Assembly: GCF_012571605.1 (NCBI RefSeq) | Contig: NZ_CP046220.1 | Coordinates: 360,293-424,292, forward strand | Direction of reading: 5' to 3' | Length of the DNA stretch: 64,000 bases | From: Enterobacteriaceae endosymbiont of Macroplea appendiculata | GTDB lineage: Bacteria > Pseudomonadota > Gammaproteobacteria > Enterobacterales > Enterobacteriaceae | Shown: positions 51,860 through 61,570 of the stretch, one piece after another | Layout: the number at the start of each line of letters is the position of its first letter | Numbering within the stretch: the first letter of the stretch is position 1 | Program-made: the position numbers and the translations under genes | The notes under the pieces: generated by a model | What the model was told of the DNA's origin: nothing | Database searches by the model: none | What the model saw: only the letters and a program-made list of their open reading frames with translations

Positions 51860-51884
51860 AAGTTTGTAAATTATTTACAAACTT
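51860..51884 (-). terminator. Hairpin after mnmG, better as a minus-strand terminator
   Basis: 11-bp perfect stem AAGTTTGTAAA/TTTACAAACTT with TTA loop. Read on the minus strand it is followed within one base by seven T residues; read on the plus strand (for mnmG) the T run is poor. No minus-strand gene is seen to its right. Confidence 0.55.
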
Positions 51885-52165
51885 AAATTATAACTTAAAT
51901 AATTTTTACAAATTATGTACGAGTTCATTAATAATCATGTTATAACTTATTTAAAATAATAATTTCAGTACATAGTTACATAAAAGATCATAATACAAAA
52001 CATTTTTAGCATATTATTTATTTTATTTATAAAAATAAAATATTTTTTACATATAAATAAAATTTTATTTAATATGTTATAAACAATATTTATTTTTTAA
52101 ATACTATTTAAATTTTAATTAATAAAAATATATTTATTAAATAACTTATTATTTAATATTTTTTT

Positions 52166-52255
52166 ATAGTAATATTTTTGATAAATTACTATTTCTTTAT
52201 TACGAAGAATATAACTGTATTACTATTACTAATTATATTAGTACTTAATTAGTAA
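52166..52255. repeat. Cluster of ATTACTA heptamers and nested inverted repeats
   Basis: ATTACTA or its complement occurs at 52167-52173, 52185-52191, 52219-52225 and 52225-52231, with near-copies at about 52238 and 52249. They form stems 52166-52173/52185-52192 and 52226-52234/52247-52255. The pattern resembles iterons or an operator array; function unknown. Confidence 0.5.
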
Positions 52256-52312
52256 ATTATATATGTAATGTAACAAAATTAGTGACTATAATTTTTGAGT
52301 ATAGTATATACA

Positions 52313-52334
52313 TAACAAAAATATATTTTTGTTA
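52313..52334. repeat. Perfect 22-bp palindrome upstream of nrdA
   Basis: TAACAAAAATA followed directly by its complement TATTTTTGTTA, 66 bp before the nrdA start. The half ATAACAAAAATAT is repeated directly at 52357-52369. Possibly a regulatory site of nrdAB; it does not match the NrdR box consensus. Confidence 0.5.
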
Positions 52335-52400
52335 ATAAAAATTTTTCATGTTTTATATAACAAAAATATTATTTTAATAAATTTGATATAGGTATTTCAT

Positions 52401-54689
52401 ATGCATAATAAGATATATGTAATTAAAAAAAATAATCGTCCAGAAATTTTTAATTGGAATAAAATATATATAACATTATCTCGTGCCATGGTAGGTTTAA
52501 CAAACATATCTATAGATAAAATTAAAAAACAATTTTTTTTACATTTTTATAATAATATGCATAGTACAATTATACAAGAAACTTTAATAAAAATTACAGC
52601 AGATTTTATTACAGAAAAAAATCCTGATTTTCAATATATGGCTGCAAGATTAAATATTTTCAATTTAAGGAAAAAAGCATATGGAAAATTTTTACCTCCT
52701 AAATTATATCAACATGTTAAATATATGGTTGATTTACATAAATATGATCCTATGTTATTAAAATATTTTTCTAAAAAAGAATTTCAATATATGGATGATA
52801 ATATTATCCAACATGATCGTGATATGTTATTTACATATGTAGCAGTAAAACAATTAGAAAGTAAATATTTAGTACAAAATAGAATTACAGGAAAAATATA
52901 TGAGAGTGCACAATTTCTTTATATATTAATTTCTGCATGTTTATTTGCTGAATATCATACTAATATAAGAATGGAATATATAAAAAATTTTTATCATGCT
53001 ATTTCAACATTTAAAATTTCTTTACCTACTCCCATTATGTCTGGTGTACGCACATTAACTAAACAATTTAGTTCTTGTATTTTAATTGAATGTGGTGATA
53101 GTATTGATTCTATTAATGCTACTACAAGCACTATTTTAAAATATGTTTCACAAAAAGCAGGTATTGGTATTAATGCTGGTCGTATTCGTGCTGTCGGTAG
53201 TCCCATTAGAAATGGTGAAGCTTTTCATACTGGATGTATCCCATTTTATAAACATTTTCAAACTGCTATTAAATCCTGTTCACAAGGTGGGGTTAGAGGA
53301 GGAGCGGGAACATTATTTTATCCATTATGGCATTATGAAATTAATAATTTACTAGTTTTAAAAAATAACAAAGGTATAGAAGATAATAGAATTAGACATC
53401 TTGATTATGGTGTGCAAATTAATAAACTATTATATCAACGTTTAATTAACGGTATTGATATTACATTATTTAGTCCTTCAGATGTACCTGGATTATATGA
53501 AGCTTTTTTTACAGATCAAGAAAAATTTTCATTTTTATATCATTTTTATGAAAATAATAATAATATTAGAAAAAAAAGTGTTAATGCAACTAATTTATTT
53601 TCTTTAATGATGCGTGAAAGAACTTATACTGGAAGAATTTACATACAAAATGTAGATCATTGTAATTATCATTCTGCATTTAATGCTACAATAGCTCCAA
53701 TCAAACAATCTAATTTATGTTTAGAAGTAACTTTACCTACAACAACACTAAATGATATTAATGATCCTAATGGTGAAATTGGTATATGTACATTAGCTGC
53801 ATTTAATTTAGGAATGATAAAACAACTAAAAGAATTAAAATATTTATCTGATTTATTAGTAAGAGCTTTAAATAATTTACTTGATTATCAAGAATATTTG
53901 ATAAAAGCAACAGAAAAATCAGCTTTAGGACGTAGATCTTTAGGTATTGGAGTAATTAATTTTGCATATTATTTAGCTAAAAATAATGTTCGTTATTCTG
54001 ATAATAGCGCTAATAATTTAACTCATAAAACTTTTGAAGCAATACAATATTATCTATTATGTGCATCTAATCATTTAGCTAAAGAAGAAGGGGCATGTCC
54101 ATTATTTAAAGAAACTAATTATTATAATGGAATATTACCTATTGATACTTATAAGAAAGATGTGGATGAATTACATTCAGAACCATTGCATTATCCATGG
54201 GAAAAATTAAGAAAAAAAATTATTAAATATGGTTTACGTAATTCCACATTAACTGCATTAATGCCATCTGAAACTTCCTCGCAAATATCTAATGCAACTA
54301 ACGGTATTGAGCCTCCTAGAGGTTTAATTAGTATTAAGACATCAAAACATGGTACTTACAAACAAGTAGTCCCTGAATATCATTTATTAAAAAATAAATA
54401 TGAATTAATTTGGGATATGCCTAATAATTATGGATATCTAAATCTTATTAGTTTAATGCAAAAGTTTATTGATCAATCTATTTCAACTAATTTAAATTAT
54501 GATCCTAAACGTTTTAAAAATAATAAAATTACTATGCAACAACTTTTAAAAGACATATTAATAGCTTATAAATTAGGTATAAAAACTTTATATTATCAAA
54601 ATACTAGAGATGGGGCAAAAGATGTACAAAATAAAGATATTATATTAGAAAATAATCATCATTGTATTAATGATACATGTATTATGTAA
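52401..54689 (+). CDS. nrdA: Ribonucleoside-diphosphate reductase alpha subunit (class Ia)
   Basis: Catalytic subunit reducing NDPs to dNDPs. 762 aa (E. coli 761). Active-site cysteines are in FSSCILIECG and GEIGICTLAAFNLG; the C-terminal redox pair is in HCINDTCIM. The N-terminal ATP-cone domain and the barrel motif LMPSETSSQISNATNGIEPP are intact. 42 bp before nrdB; the ferredoxin yfaE that follows nrdB in E. coli is absent here. Confidence 0.98.
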   Translation: MHNKIYVIKKNNRPEIFNWNKIYITLSRAMVGLTNISIDKIKKQFFLHFYNNMHSTIIQETLIKITADFITEKNPDFQYMAARLNIFNLRKKAYGKFLPPKLYQHVKYMVDLHKYDPMLLKYFSKKEFQYMDDNIIQHDRDMLFTYVAVKQLESKYLVQNRITGKIYESAQFLYILISACLFAEYHTNIRMEYIKNFYHAISTFKISLPTPIMSGVRTLTKQFSSCILIECGDSIDSINATTSTILKYVSQKAGIGINAGRIRAVGSPIRNGEAFHTGCIPFYKHFQTAIKSCSQGGVRGGAGTLFYPLWHYEINNLLVLKNNKGIEDNRIRHLDYGVQINKLLYQRLINGIDITLFSPSDVPGLYEAFFTDQEKFSFLYHFYENNNNIRKKSVNATNLFSLMMRERTYTGRIYIQNVDHCNYHSAFNATIAPIKQSNLCLEVTLPTTTLNDINDPNGEIGICTLAAFNLGMIKQLKELKYLSDLLVRALNNLLDYQEYLIKATEKSALGRRSLGIGVINFAYYLAKNNVRYSDNSANNLTHKTFEAIQYYLLCASNHLAKEEGACPLFKETNYYNGILPIDTYKKDVDELHSEPLHYPWEKLRKKIIKYGLRNSTLTALMPSETSSQISNATNGIEPPRGLISIKTSKHGTYKQVVPEYHLLKNKYELIWDMPNNYGYLNLISLMQKFIDQSISTNLNYDPKRFKNNKITMQQLLKDILIAYKLGIKTLYYQNTRDGAKDVQNKDIILENNHHCINDTCIM

Positions 54690-54731
54690 TATAAAGAAAT
54701 ATTTTACTATTAAACCTTTTTGGATATAATT

Positions 54732-55862
54732 ATGAGCTATACCACTTTTTCTAATAAAAAAAATAATCAATTAAACGAACCTATGTTTTTTGGACAAACA
54801 GTAAATATAGCACGTTATGATCAACAAAAACATTATATTTTTGAAAAATTAATTGAAAAACAATTAAGTTTTTTTTGGAGACCTGAAGAAATAGATATTT
54901 CTTATGATAAGATACATTATTCTAATTTACCTTCACATGAAAAACATATATTTATTAGTAATTTAAAATATCAAACATTATTAGATTCCATACAAGGTAG
55001 AAGTCCTAATATAGCATTATTGCCTTTGGTTTCTATACCTGAATTAGAAACATGGATAGAAACATGGTCATTTTTTGAAACTATACATTCTAGATCTTAC
55101 ACACATATTATTAGAAATATTATTAATGAACCATCATTAATATTTGATGATATTATAACAAATAAAAATATTATCTTACGCGCACAAGATATAATTAAAT
55201 ATTATGATGAATTAATAAATTCAACTTATTATTGGCATATGTTAGGAGAAGGTGTGCATTATATAAACAATAAAAAAATTATTATAGATTTATATCATTT
55301 AAAAAAAAAATTATATTTATGTTTAATGAATATTAATATTTTAGAAGCAATTAGATTTTATGTTAGTTTTGCATGTTCTTTTGCTTTTGCCGAACAAAAA
55401 TTAATGGAAGGTAATGCTAAAATTATTCGATTAATTGCACGTGATGAATATTTACATTTATTAGGAACGCAATATATTTTAAATATTATGCATAAAGGTT
55501 TAGAAGATAAAGACATGATACATATCACAAAAAAATGCCAAAAACAATGTTATCATTTATTTTTAAATGCCGTAAAACAAGAACAAGAATGGGCACAATA
55601 TTTATTTCAAGATCATTCAATAATTGGATTAAATAAAAATATATTATGTCAATATATTGAATATATTACTAATATTAGAATGAAAAATATTGGATTAGGA
55701 ACACCGTTTAATATATCAAAAAATCCTATTCCATGGATTAATTCATGGTTAATATCAGATAATGTACAAATGGCTCCTCAGGAAGTAGAAGTTAGCTCAT
55801 ATTTAACAGGACAAATTGATGCTACTGTAAAAATTAAAGATTTCCAAAATTTTAAATTATAA
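54732..55862 (+). CDS. nrdB: Ribonucleoside-diphosphate reductase beta subunit (class Ia)
   Basis: Supplies the tyrosyl radical. 376 aa from ATG 54732, the exact E. coli length, giving [13 protein letters not shown]. The radical tyrosine lies in [11 protein letters not shown]; diiron ligands are in [11 protein letters not shown], the [10 protein letters not shown] helix and [10 protein letters not shown]. The C-terminal tail that docks into NrdA is present though altered (ending DFQNFKL). Confidence 0.98.
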   Translation: MSYTTFSNKKNNQLNEPMFFGQTVNIARYDQQKHYIFEKLIEKQLSFFWRPEEIDISYDKIHYSNLPSHEKHIFISNLKYQTLLDSIQGRSPNIALLPLVSIPELETWIETWSFFETIHSRSYTHIIRNIINEPSLIFDDIITNKNIILRAQDIIKYYDELINSTYYWHMLGEGVHYINNKKIIIDLYHLKKKLYLCLMNINILEAIRFYVSFACSFAFAEQKLMEGNAKIIRLIARDEYLHLLGTQYILNIMHKGLEDKDMIHITKKCQKQCYHLFLNAVKQEQEWAQYLFQDHSIIGLNKNILCQYIEYITNIRMKNIGLGTPFNISKNPIPWINSWLISDNVQMAPQEVEVSSYLTGQIDATVKIKDFQNFKL

Positions 55863-55869
55863 ATAATTT

Positions 55870-55898
55870 TGACTGTTATATGTTATAAATAACAGTCA
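55870..55898. terminator. Stem-loop between convergent nrdB and arcD
   Basis: 10-bp stem TGACTGTTAT (55870-55879) and complement 55889-55898, 9-nt loop, preceded by TTTT on the plus strand. The T run needed after the stem is weak on the plus strand; on the minus strand AAAA follows. Confidence 0.45.
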
Positions 55899-55913
55899 TT
55901 GATTATTTCGTAT

Positions 55914-57326
55914 TTATATAACTAAATATATCAAAGAAAGTATAGACCCTAAGAATAATATTATAAATAATATTTTTTCTTTATTAGAAAATATAAGCAT
56001 ATTATTATTATACATTTTAGTTATTATTATTAATAATAATCCTGGTAGATATAAGATTAATGATAATAATAAATGCGTTATTCCAGAAGCATATAATAAC
56101 CATAAACCATAAAAACAAGAACCTGTCCCAACAAAAAAATTTTTTATGTTAAAATTCTTATCTTTTAAAGATATTTTAAATAAATATGCGCCTACTAAAA
56201 AATATGGTATTAATATCATCTCAGATGCTAATGTTAGTAAATAATTATAATCTATATGCGTTAACCAAATTAATATTAAAAATATTTGCATACTGATATT
56301 TGTAAGCCATAATGAATATATTGGTATCTGTTTTTTATTTTGTTGAGCAAGTATTGGAGGAAACATTTTATGTTGTGCTGCTATTAAAGGTACTTCTGCA
56401 GCCATAATAGTCCAACTTAAATAAGCTCCGCATACTGATATAATTAATCCTAATATAATGAAAATATAACCTATATCACCAATAAATAATTGCATTAATC
56501 CAGCCATGGAAGGATTTCTCATATGTGATAAAGCTGATCTTGGCAATATGCCTAAAGATAATACAGTTGTTAATAAATATATACATAAAGCTATTATAAT
56601 AGCTAGAAATGTCGCTTTTTGTATGTCTTCTTGTTTTTTTGCACGTGAAGACAATATAATTGCACCTTCAACACCAATAAACACCCATAAAGTAATTAAC
56701 ATAGTATTTTTAATTTGTGTAATAATGGGTAATGCTAAGTCTAAACCAATTAAATCTGTAATAAATATCTTATAACGAAATAATATAATTGCAAAAATCA
56801 TAAAAATACTTAAAGGTAACAGTTTACATATAGTTGTAATTAAATTAATAACAGCAGCTGTTTGTGTACCCTGTAATAATAAAATGTGTATTAACCATAA
56901 TAAAATTGATGAACTTAATAGTGCTTGCCAAGTATTACCATTACCAAAAATTATATGTTTATTATTATCAGTAAAAAAACTTAAAGATGCAAAAACAATT
57001 ACTAAATAAGAAACATTAGCGATAACTGCACATAACCAATATCCCCAAGCAGAACAAAAACCTATTAATTCTCCAAAACCATCTCTTGCATAAGAAAAAA
57101 TTCCTCCCTGTAAATGAGGTTTTAACTTATGTAATAATAACATGGATGTTGCTAAAAATAGTATACCTATACCAGTAATTATCCAGCCTATTATTAAAGC
57201 TATTGGACTAGCAACATAAGCCATATTTTGTGGTAAACTAAAAATACCAGCACCTAACATAGAACTTATTACTAAAGATGTTAATGACATTAAATTTAAC
57301 TTTTTATTCAAAATAATTCCTTTCAT
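55914..57326 (-). CDS. arcD: Arginine/ornithine antiporter-like APC permease (ArcD/YdgI)
   Basis: Inner-membrane amino-acid antiporter of the APC superfamily. 470 aa, about 12 transmembrane helices. It is very close to E. coli YdgI: SSMLGAGIFSLPQNMA, GFGELIGFCSAWGYWLCAVI, ANVSYLVIVFASLSFFTD, MLITLWVFIGVEGA and VCGAYLSWTIMAAEVP. The substrate (arginine out or in, against ornithine) is inferred from the family annotation. It is the only dedicated amino-acid carrier in this window. 27 bp downstream of the NIF3 gene and probably co-transcribed with it. Confidence 0.9.
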   Translation of the reverse strand: MKGIILNKKLNLMSLTSLVISSMLGAGIFSLPQNMAYVASPIALIIGWIITGIGILFLATSMLLLHKLKPHLQGGIFSYARDGFGELIGFCSAWGYWLCAVIANVSYLVIVFASLSFFTDNNKHIIFGNGNTWQALLSSSILLWLIHILLLQGTQTAAVINLITTICKLLPLSIFMIFAIILFRYKIFITDLIGLDLALPIITQIKNTMLITLWVFIGVEGAIILSSRAKKQEDIQKATFLAIIIALCIYLLTTVLSLGILPRSALSHMRNPSMAGLMQLFIGDIGYIFIILGLIISVCGAYLSWTIMAAEVPLIAAQHKMFPPILAQQNKKQIPIYSLWLTNISMQIFLILIWLTHIDYNYLLTLASEMILIPYFLVGAYLFKISLKDKNFNIKNFFVGTGSCFYGLWLLYASGITHLLLSLILYLPGLLLIIITKMYNNNMLIFSNKEKILFIILFLGSILSLIYLVI

Positions 57327-57353
57327 ATTTTAGTAAAATAATATTTTTAATAA

Positions 57354-58100
57354 TTAAATGGGATTATCTATATCAATAAAATTTATATTAAGTTTATATT
57401 TTTTTTGTAACCATTGACCTAACATGATTATTCCTCCCTTTTCGGTAGCATGATGTCCTGCAGAGATAAAATGTATACCATATTCTTTTGCAATATGTAA
57501 ATTCATTTCCGAAACTTCTCCTGTAAGAAAAACATCTACACCAAAATATGCAGCTTCTTCAAAAAATTTTTGGCCCGCACCACTACACCATGCTATAGTT
57601 TTAATATTTTTTTTTGCATTAAAATTAAAATGTAATGGAATACGATTTAATTTTTTTGTGATTTTTTGAATAAAATCATGTATATTCATATGTTTTGTTA
57701 AACAACCGTATAATACAAAAGGATTAATATTACCCATAATATTTATATCTAATATTTTAGATAAATAAAAATTATTACTTATATTTGGATTAATATCTAA
57801 AGGTAAATGCCAACTATATAAATTAATATTATTTTTTAGTAACGCATATAATCTATTTTTTTGCATACCTTTAATCATAAAAGTATTATTTTTCCAAAAA
57901 ATACCATGATGAACAATAATAGCTTCTACTTGTGATGTAATAGCGATATTTAATAAATCTTTACATATACTTACTCCAGTAATAATGTTCTTTATATGTT
58001 TTACTCCTTCTACTTGTAACCCATTACATGCATAATCTTGTATATTTGTAAAATTTAATTTTTTGTTAATTTTATTTTCTAATTCAATATTATTTATCAT
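57354..58100 (-). CDS. ybgI: NIF3-family metal-binding protein (YbgI)
   Basis: Widespread hydrolase-like protein with a dinuclear metal site; the cellular role is unsettled. 248 aa (E. coli 247). Metal ligands are visible in VHHGIFWKN, WHLPLDINP and SAGHHATEKGG with a distal glutamate; CNGLQVEGVKHI and VDVFLTGEVSEM are also conserved. Divergent from ffh. Confidence 0.94.
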   Translation of the reverse strand: MINNIELENKINKKLNFTNIQDYACNGLQVEGVKHIKNIITGVSICKDLLNIAITSQVEAIIVHHGIFWKNNTFMIKGMQKNRLYALLKNNINLYSWHLPLDINPNISNNFYLSKILDINIMGNINPFVLYGCLTKHMNIHDFIQKITKKLNRIPLHFNFNAKKNIKTIAWCSGAGQKFFEEAAYFGVDVFLTGEVSEMNLHIAKEYGIHFISAGHHATEKGGIIMLGQWLQKKYKLNINFIDIDNPI

Positions 58101-58139
58101 TTTATTTTTTTAAAATTTCTATATAATGTATTATTTATA

Positions 58140-58170
58140 AATAGATTGTATATTCATAATATAATCTATT
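58140..58170. other. Stem-loop in the ybgI/ffh divergent spacer
   Basis: 12-bp stem including one G-U pair (58140-58151 with 58159-58170), core AATAGATT/AATCTATT. It may be a 5'-UTR structure of either gene or simply an operator; no consensus recognised. Confidence 0.35.
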
Positions 58171-58284
58171 AGATGTTATATGTTTTTGTAACATAATAGA
58201 TAAAAAATAAATAGTACCTTTTTACTTTTATATAAGATATCTATTCTTTTATAACGTTATTTTTTATATATCATAGGAATTATA

Positions 58285-59664
58285 ATGTTTAAGTTTTTAA
58301 GTAAAAAATTATATAAAACATTTTCTAAAATTAAAAATTATGGACGATTAACAGAAACTAATATAAAAAATATATTAGATGAAATGTATCAAAATTTATT
58401 AGAAGCTGATGTTTCTTTAGTAGTAATACAATATTTTTTAAAAGATATTAAAAAACATATTATTGGAAAAAAAATTAATAATAGTTTTACTCCTGGACAA
58501 GAATTTTTAAAATTAGTTAAAGAAAGATTAACAGAACTATTAGGATCAGAACAAAATAATATTAATTTTGCAACAAAACCACCTGCTGTTATCATGTTTA
58601 CAGGATTACAAGGAACTGGGAAAACAACTAGTACAATAAAACTAGCATATTTTTTGAAAAAAAAATATAATAAAAAAGTTATAGTAACATCATTAGATAT
58701 TTATAGACCTGCAGCTTTAGAACAATTAAAAATTTTAGCAGAAAAAATTAAAATTGATTTTTATCAAATAAAACAGCATACTGATATAATACAAATCAGT
58801 AAATCAGTTTTACAACATGCTAAAATTTATTTATACGATATATTAATTGTAGATACAGCTGGAAGATTACATATTAATAATATTATGATGGAAGAGATAA
58901 AAAATATATATAATATTTTGAAACCTATAGAAAATTTATTTATTGTAGATTCTATGTTAGGACAAGATGCTATTATAAGCGCAAAAACATTTAATAATAT
59001 TATACCTATTACAGGAATTTTTTTAACTAAAGTAGATAGTGACGCAAGAGGCGGAGCAGTATTATCAGTAAAATATATAATTAAAAAACCAATTAAATTT
59101 ATAGGTAATGGAGAAAAAATTAATCAAATAGAAATTTTTCATGCAGAAACAATGGCACGAAAAATATTAGGTATGCGTAAAGAACTTCTTAATATTGATG
59201 AAATACAAAAAAAAATAGATTCTATAAAAAAACAACATTTGATAAAAAATTTCAATACAAAAAAAACATTAAGTTTATATGACTTTTTAATACAATTAGA
59301 ACAAATTAAAAAATTCGGTAGCAATAATATTATGAATATTTTTCATAAACTTAATATTAATCAACAACAATATATCAATAATCCGATTATGAATATTATT
59401 CATGTTAAACAAGAAACAATAAATAATCTTAGAAATATTATTAATTCTATGACTAAATTAGAACAAAATAATATAGACATTTTAAATTTTTCTCGTAAAA
59501 AAAGAATATCTTTAGGAGCAGGTGTTGCTTTAAATACCATTAATACAATACTTAAACAATATTATCAAGTAAAAATATTAACTAAAAAAATTAAAAATAA
59601 TAATAAAATAAAAAGTATGTTAAACAATATGACTAACTTTTTAAATAGAAAACATAAAAAATAA
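58285..59664 (+). CDS. ffh: Signal recognition particle protein Ffh
   Basis: SRP54 GTPase that targets inner-membrane proteins together with 4.5S RNA and FtsY. 459 aa (E. coli 453). GTPase motifs GLQGTGKTTSTIKLA, DIYRPAALEQLK, DTAGRLHI and TKVDSDARGGA are intact. The M domain (about 325-459) keeps SMTKLEQNNIDI and SRKKRISLGAGV, but many of the methionines of the signal-binding groove are replaced by Ile, Asn or Lys. First gene of ffh-rpsP-rimM-trmD-rplS. Confidence 0.97.
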   Translation: MFKFLSKKLYKTFSKIKNYGRLTETNIKNILDEMYQNLLEADVSLVVIQYFLKDIKKHIIGKKINNSFTPGQEFLKLVKERLTELLGSEQNNINFATKPPAVIMFTGLQGTGKTTSTIKLAYFLKKKYNKKVIVTSLDIYRPAALEQLKILAEKIKIDFYQIKQHTDIIQISKSVLQHAKIYLYDILIVDTAGRLHINNIMMEEIKNIYNILKPIENLFIVDSMLGQDAIISAKTFNNIIPITGIFLTKVDSDARGGAVLSVKYIIKKPIKFIGNGEKINQIEIFHAETMARKILGMRKELLNIDEIQKKIDSIKKQHLIKNFNTKKTLSLYDFLIQLEQIKKFGSNNIMNIFHKLNINQQQYINNPIMNIIHVKQETINNLRNIINSMTKLEQNNIDILNFSRKKRISLGAGVALNTINTILKQYYQVKILTKKIKNNNKIKSMLNNMTNFLNRKHKK

Positions 59665-59678
59665 GGTATAGTAATATT

Positions 59679-59909
59679 ATGTTAAAAATCCGTTTATCAC
59701 GACAAGGTGTTAAAAAAAAACCCTGTTATAAAATTATTGTTGCAAACAGTAAAAAAGCTAGAGATGGTCGTTTTATAGAAAAAATAGGTTTTTATCAACC
59801 TTTTAATATTCAAAATAATATATTAATAAATACAAAAAGAATAAAATATTGGGTTTCACATGGTGCCATACTTTCTAAAAAAGTAAAATTTTTATTAAAA
59901 TTAAAATAA
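59679..59909 (+). CDS. rpsP: 30S ribosomal protein S16
   Basis: 76 aa (E. coli 82). KIRLSRQGVKKKPCYKIIVA, DGRFIEKIGFYQP and RIKYWVSHGA are conserved. 14 bp after ffh. Confidence 0.97.
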   Translation: MLKIRLSRQGVKKKPCYKIIVANSKKARDGRFIEKIGFYQPFNIQNNILINTKRIKYWVSHGAILSKKVKFLLKLK

Positions 59910-59927
59910 TTTTTTATATAATATAAA

Positions 59928-60428
59928 ATGATAATTTTAGGTAAATTTGGATCTTTTTATGGTATTAAAGGATGGATTAAATTATTTTCTTATACAGAAA
60001 ATCATGATAATATTTTTTTATATAAAAATATATTTATTTTAGATCAATTAAATAAAAAATATTACATCAAATTTTATAAATATATTTATAAAAAAAAATT
60101 CTATATTACTAGAATTAACATTGTTAATGATATTGTCAAAAATACATCTTTCAATTTAGTTAATAAAAATATTCTGATTCAATACAAAGATATTATTATA
60201 TATAAAAAACCAAAAGAATATTATTGGTATGATATTATAAAATGTACAATTACTAATGTAGATAATAAACATTTAGGTGTTGTTACTAATATTATTACAA
60301 CTGGTATACATGATATATTAGAAGTAAAACAATATAATCATCAAAAAAAAATATATATTCCCTTTATTATGCAACAAATAATTAAAAAAATAGATCTATT
60401 TAAAAAGATCATTATAGTTCATTGGTGA
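59928..60428 (+). CDS. rimM: Ribosome maturation factor RimM
   Basis: Assists 30S head assembly through S19. 166 aa (E. coli 182, shorter N-terminus). ILGKFGSFYGIKGWIKLFSYT at the start and the PRC-barrel YYWYDIIKCTI and TGIHDILEV segments identify it; the middle is strongly Lys/Ile/Tyr-biased. 18 bp after rpsP; its stop lies 26 bp before the trmD start. Confidence 0.94.
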   Translation: MIILGKFGSFYGIKGWIKLFSYTENHDNIFLYKNIFILDQLNKKYYIKFYKYIYKKKFYITRINIVNDIVKNTSFNLVNKNILIQYKDIIIYKKPKEYYWYDIIKCTITNVDNKHLGVVTNIITTGIHDILEVKQYNHQKKIYIPFIMQQIIKKIDLFKKIIIVHW

Positions 60429-60454
60429 ATAATTATTTAAATATTACAATTATG

Positions 60455-61201
60455 ATGTGGATAGGTATAATAAGTTTATTTCCTAAAATGTTTGATGCTA
60501 TTAAAAATTATGGTATTACCAGACAAGGAATAAAAAAAAAATTATTACAATTAGATTTTTGTAATCCTAGAGATTATGTAAATAATAAATATAAAATAGA
60601 TGCACCAATATATGGTGGAGGAGGTATAATATTAAAACCAGAACCATTAATGAAAGCTATTAAAGAAATTAAAAAAAAAACAAAAAGTAAAAACATAAAA
60701 GTAATTTATTTGTCTCCCCAAGGGAAAAACATTAATATAAAATATATAAAGACTTTATTAAAATATGACTTTATTTTAATTTGTGGACGATATAAGGGTA
60801 TAGATGAACGTGTAATACAATATTTTATAGATGAAGAAATTTCTATTGGTGACTATATTTTAAGCGGCGGAGAACTACCTGCAATGATTGTTATTGATGC
60901 TGTATCTAGGTTAATACCAGGAGTATTAAATAATATTGCATCTAATAAAACAGATTCTTTTTATAATAATGGATTATTAGATTGTCCTCATTATACACGT
61001 CCAGCAATAATCACAAATTATTCTCATGTTCCAGATATATTATTATCAGGTAATCATAAAAAAATAAATGATTGGAAGCTACAAAATTCTTTAGGTTATA
61101 CATGGTTGAAAAGACCTGATTTATTAAATAAAAAAAAATTAAATGAAAAAGAAAAACATCTTTTAAAGATTTTTAAAAAAAATTTTTTTAATATTAAGTA
61201 A
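60455..61201 (+). CDS. trmD: tRNA (guanine-N1)-methyltransferase TrmD
   Basis: Makes m1G37, which prevents +1 frameshifting. 248 aa from ATG 60455 (MWIGIISLFPKMFDAI as in E. coli, 255 aa); an ATG directly before it is equally possible, and the in-frame TTG at 60422 is not. Knot motifs IYLSPQGKNI, LICGRYKGIDERVIQ and SIGDYILSGGELPAM, plus DCPHYTRP, are intact. Confidence 0.97.
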   Translation: MWIGIISLFPKMFDAIKNYGITRQGIKKKLLQLDFCNPRDYVNNKYKIDAPIYGGGGIILKPEPLMKAIKEIKKKTKSKNIKVIYLSPQGKNINIKYIKTLLKYDFILICGRYKGIDERVIQYFIDEEISIGDYILSGGELPAMIVIDAVSRLIPGVLNNIASNKTDSFYNNGLLDCPHYTRPAIITNYSHVPDILLSGNHKKINDWKLQNSLGYTWLKRPDLLNKKKLNEKEKHLLKIFKKNFFNIK

Positions 61202-61210
61202 GAGGTAAAC

Positions 61211-61561
61211 ATGAATATTATTAATGAAATAAACCAACAATATATCAATAATAAAAAAAATATACCTGCTTTTAGAGTAGGAGATACATTAGTAGTACAT
61301 TTATGGGTACTTGAAGGAAATAAAAAAAGAATTCAGTTATTTGAAGGTATAGTAATTGCAAAAAGTAATAAACATATCAATTCTTCTTTTACATTACGTA
61401 AAATGTCTCATGGAATTGGTGTAGAACGTGTCTTTCCTTTATATTCTAATATGATTCATACCATACATATTAAAAAACTAGGTTTAGTTAGAAAAGCAAA
61501 ATTATATTTTTTACGTAAACTAACTGGGAAAGCAGCACGTATTAAAGAACGTTTAATTTAA
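61211..61561 (+). CDS. rplS: 50S ribosomal protein L19
   Basis: 116 aa (E. coli 115). [27 protein letters not shown] and [17 protein letters not shown] are conserved. 9 bp after trmD with RBS AGAGG; ends 9 bp from the convergent recD stop, with no hairpin terminator visible between them. Confidence 0.97.
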   Translation: MNIINEINQQYINNKKNIPAFRVGDTLVVHLWVLEGNKKRIQLFEGIVIAKSNKHINSSFTLRKMSHGIGVERVFPLYSNMIHTIHIKKLGLVRKAKLYFLRKLTGKAARIKERLI

Positions 61562-61570
61562 AAAATAATA

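Larger units (their letters stand above)
51762..52400. other. 639-bp gene-free spacer between mnmG and nrdA
   Basis: Largest non-coding stretch in the window. No ORF, tRNA or known ncRNA recognised. It contains several inverted repeats and reiterated heptamers, listed separately. No exact DnaA box (TTATCCACA) is present; the closest is TTATTTACA at 51871-51879. It must include the nrdAB promoter. Functions as a replication origin or as a regulatory region are both possible. Confidence 0.7.

Noticed and set aside
51762-52400. Canonical oriC with DnaA boxes, or a hidden tRNA or small ORF
   Set aside because: No exact TTATCCACA-type box, no T-loop GTTCGAA-like signature and no open frame with homology; kept only as a speculative finding.
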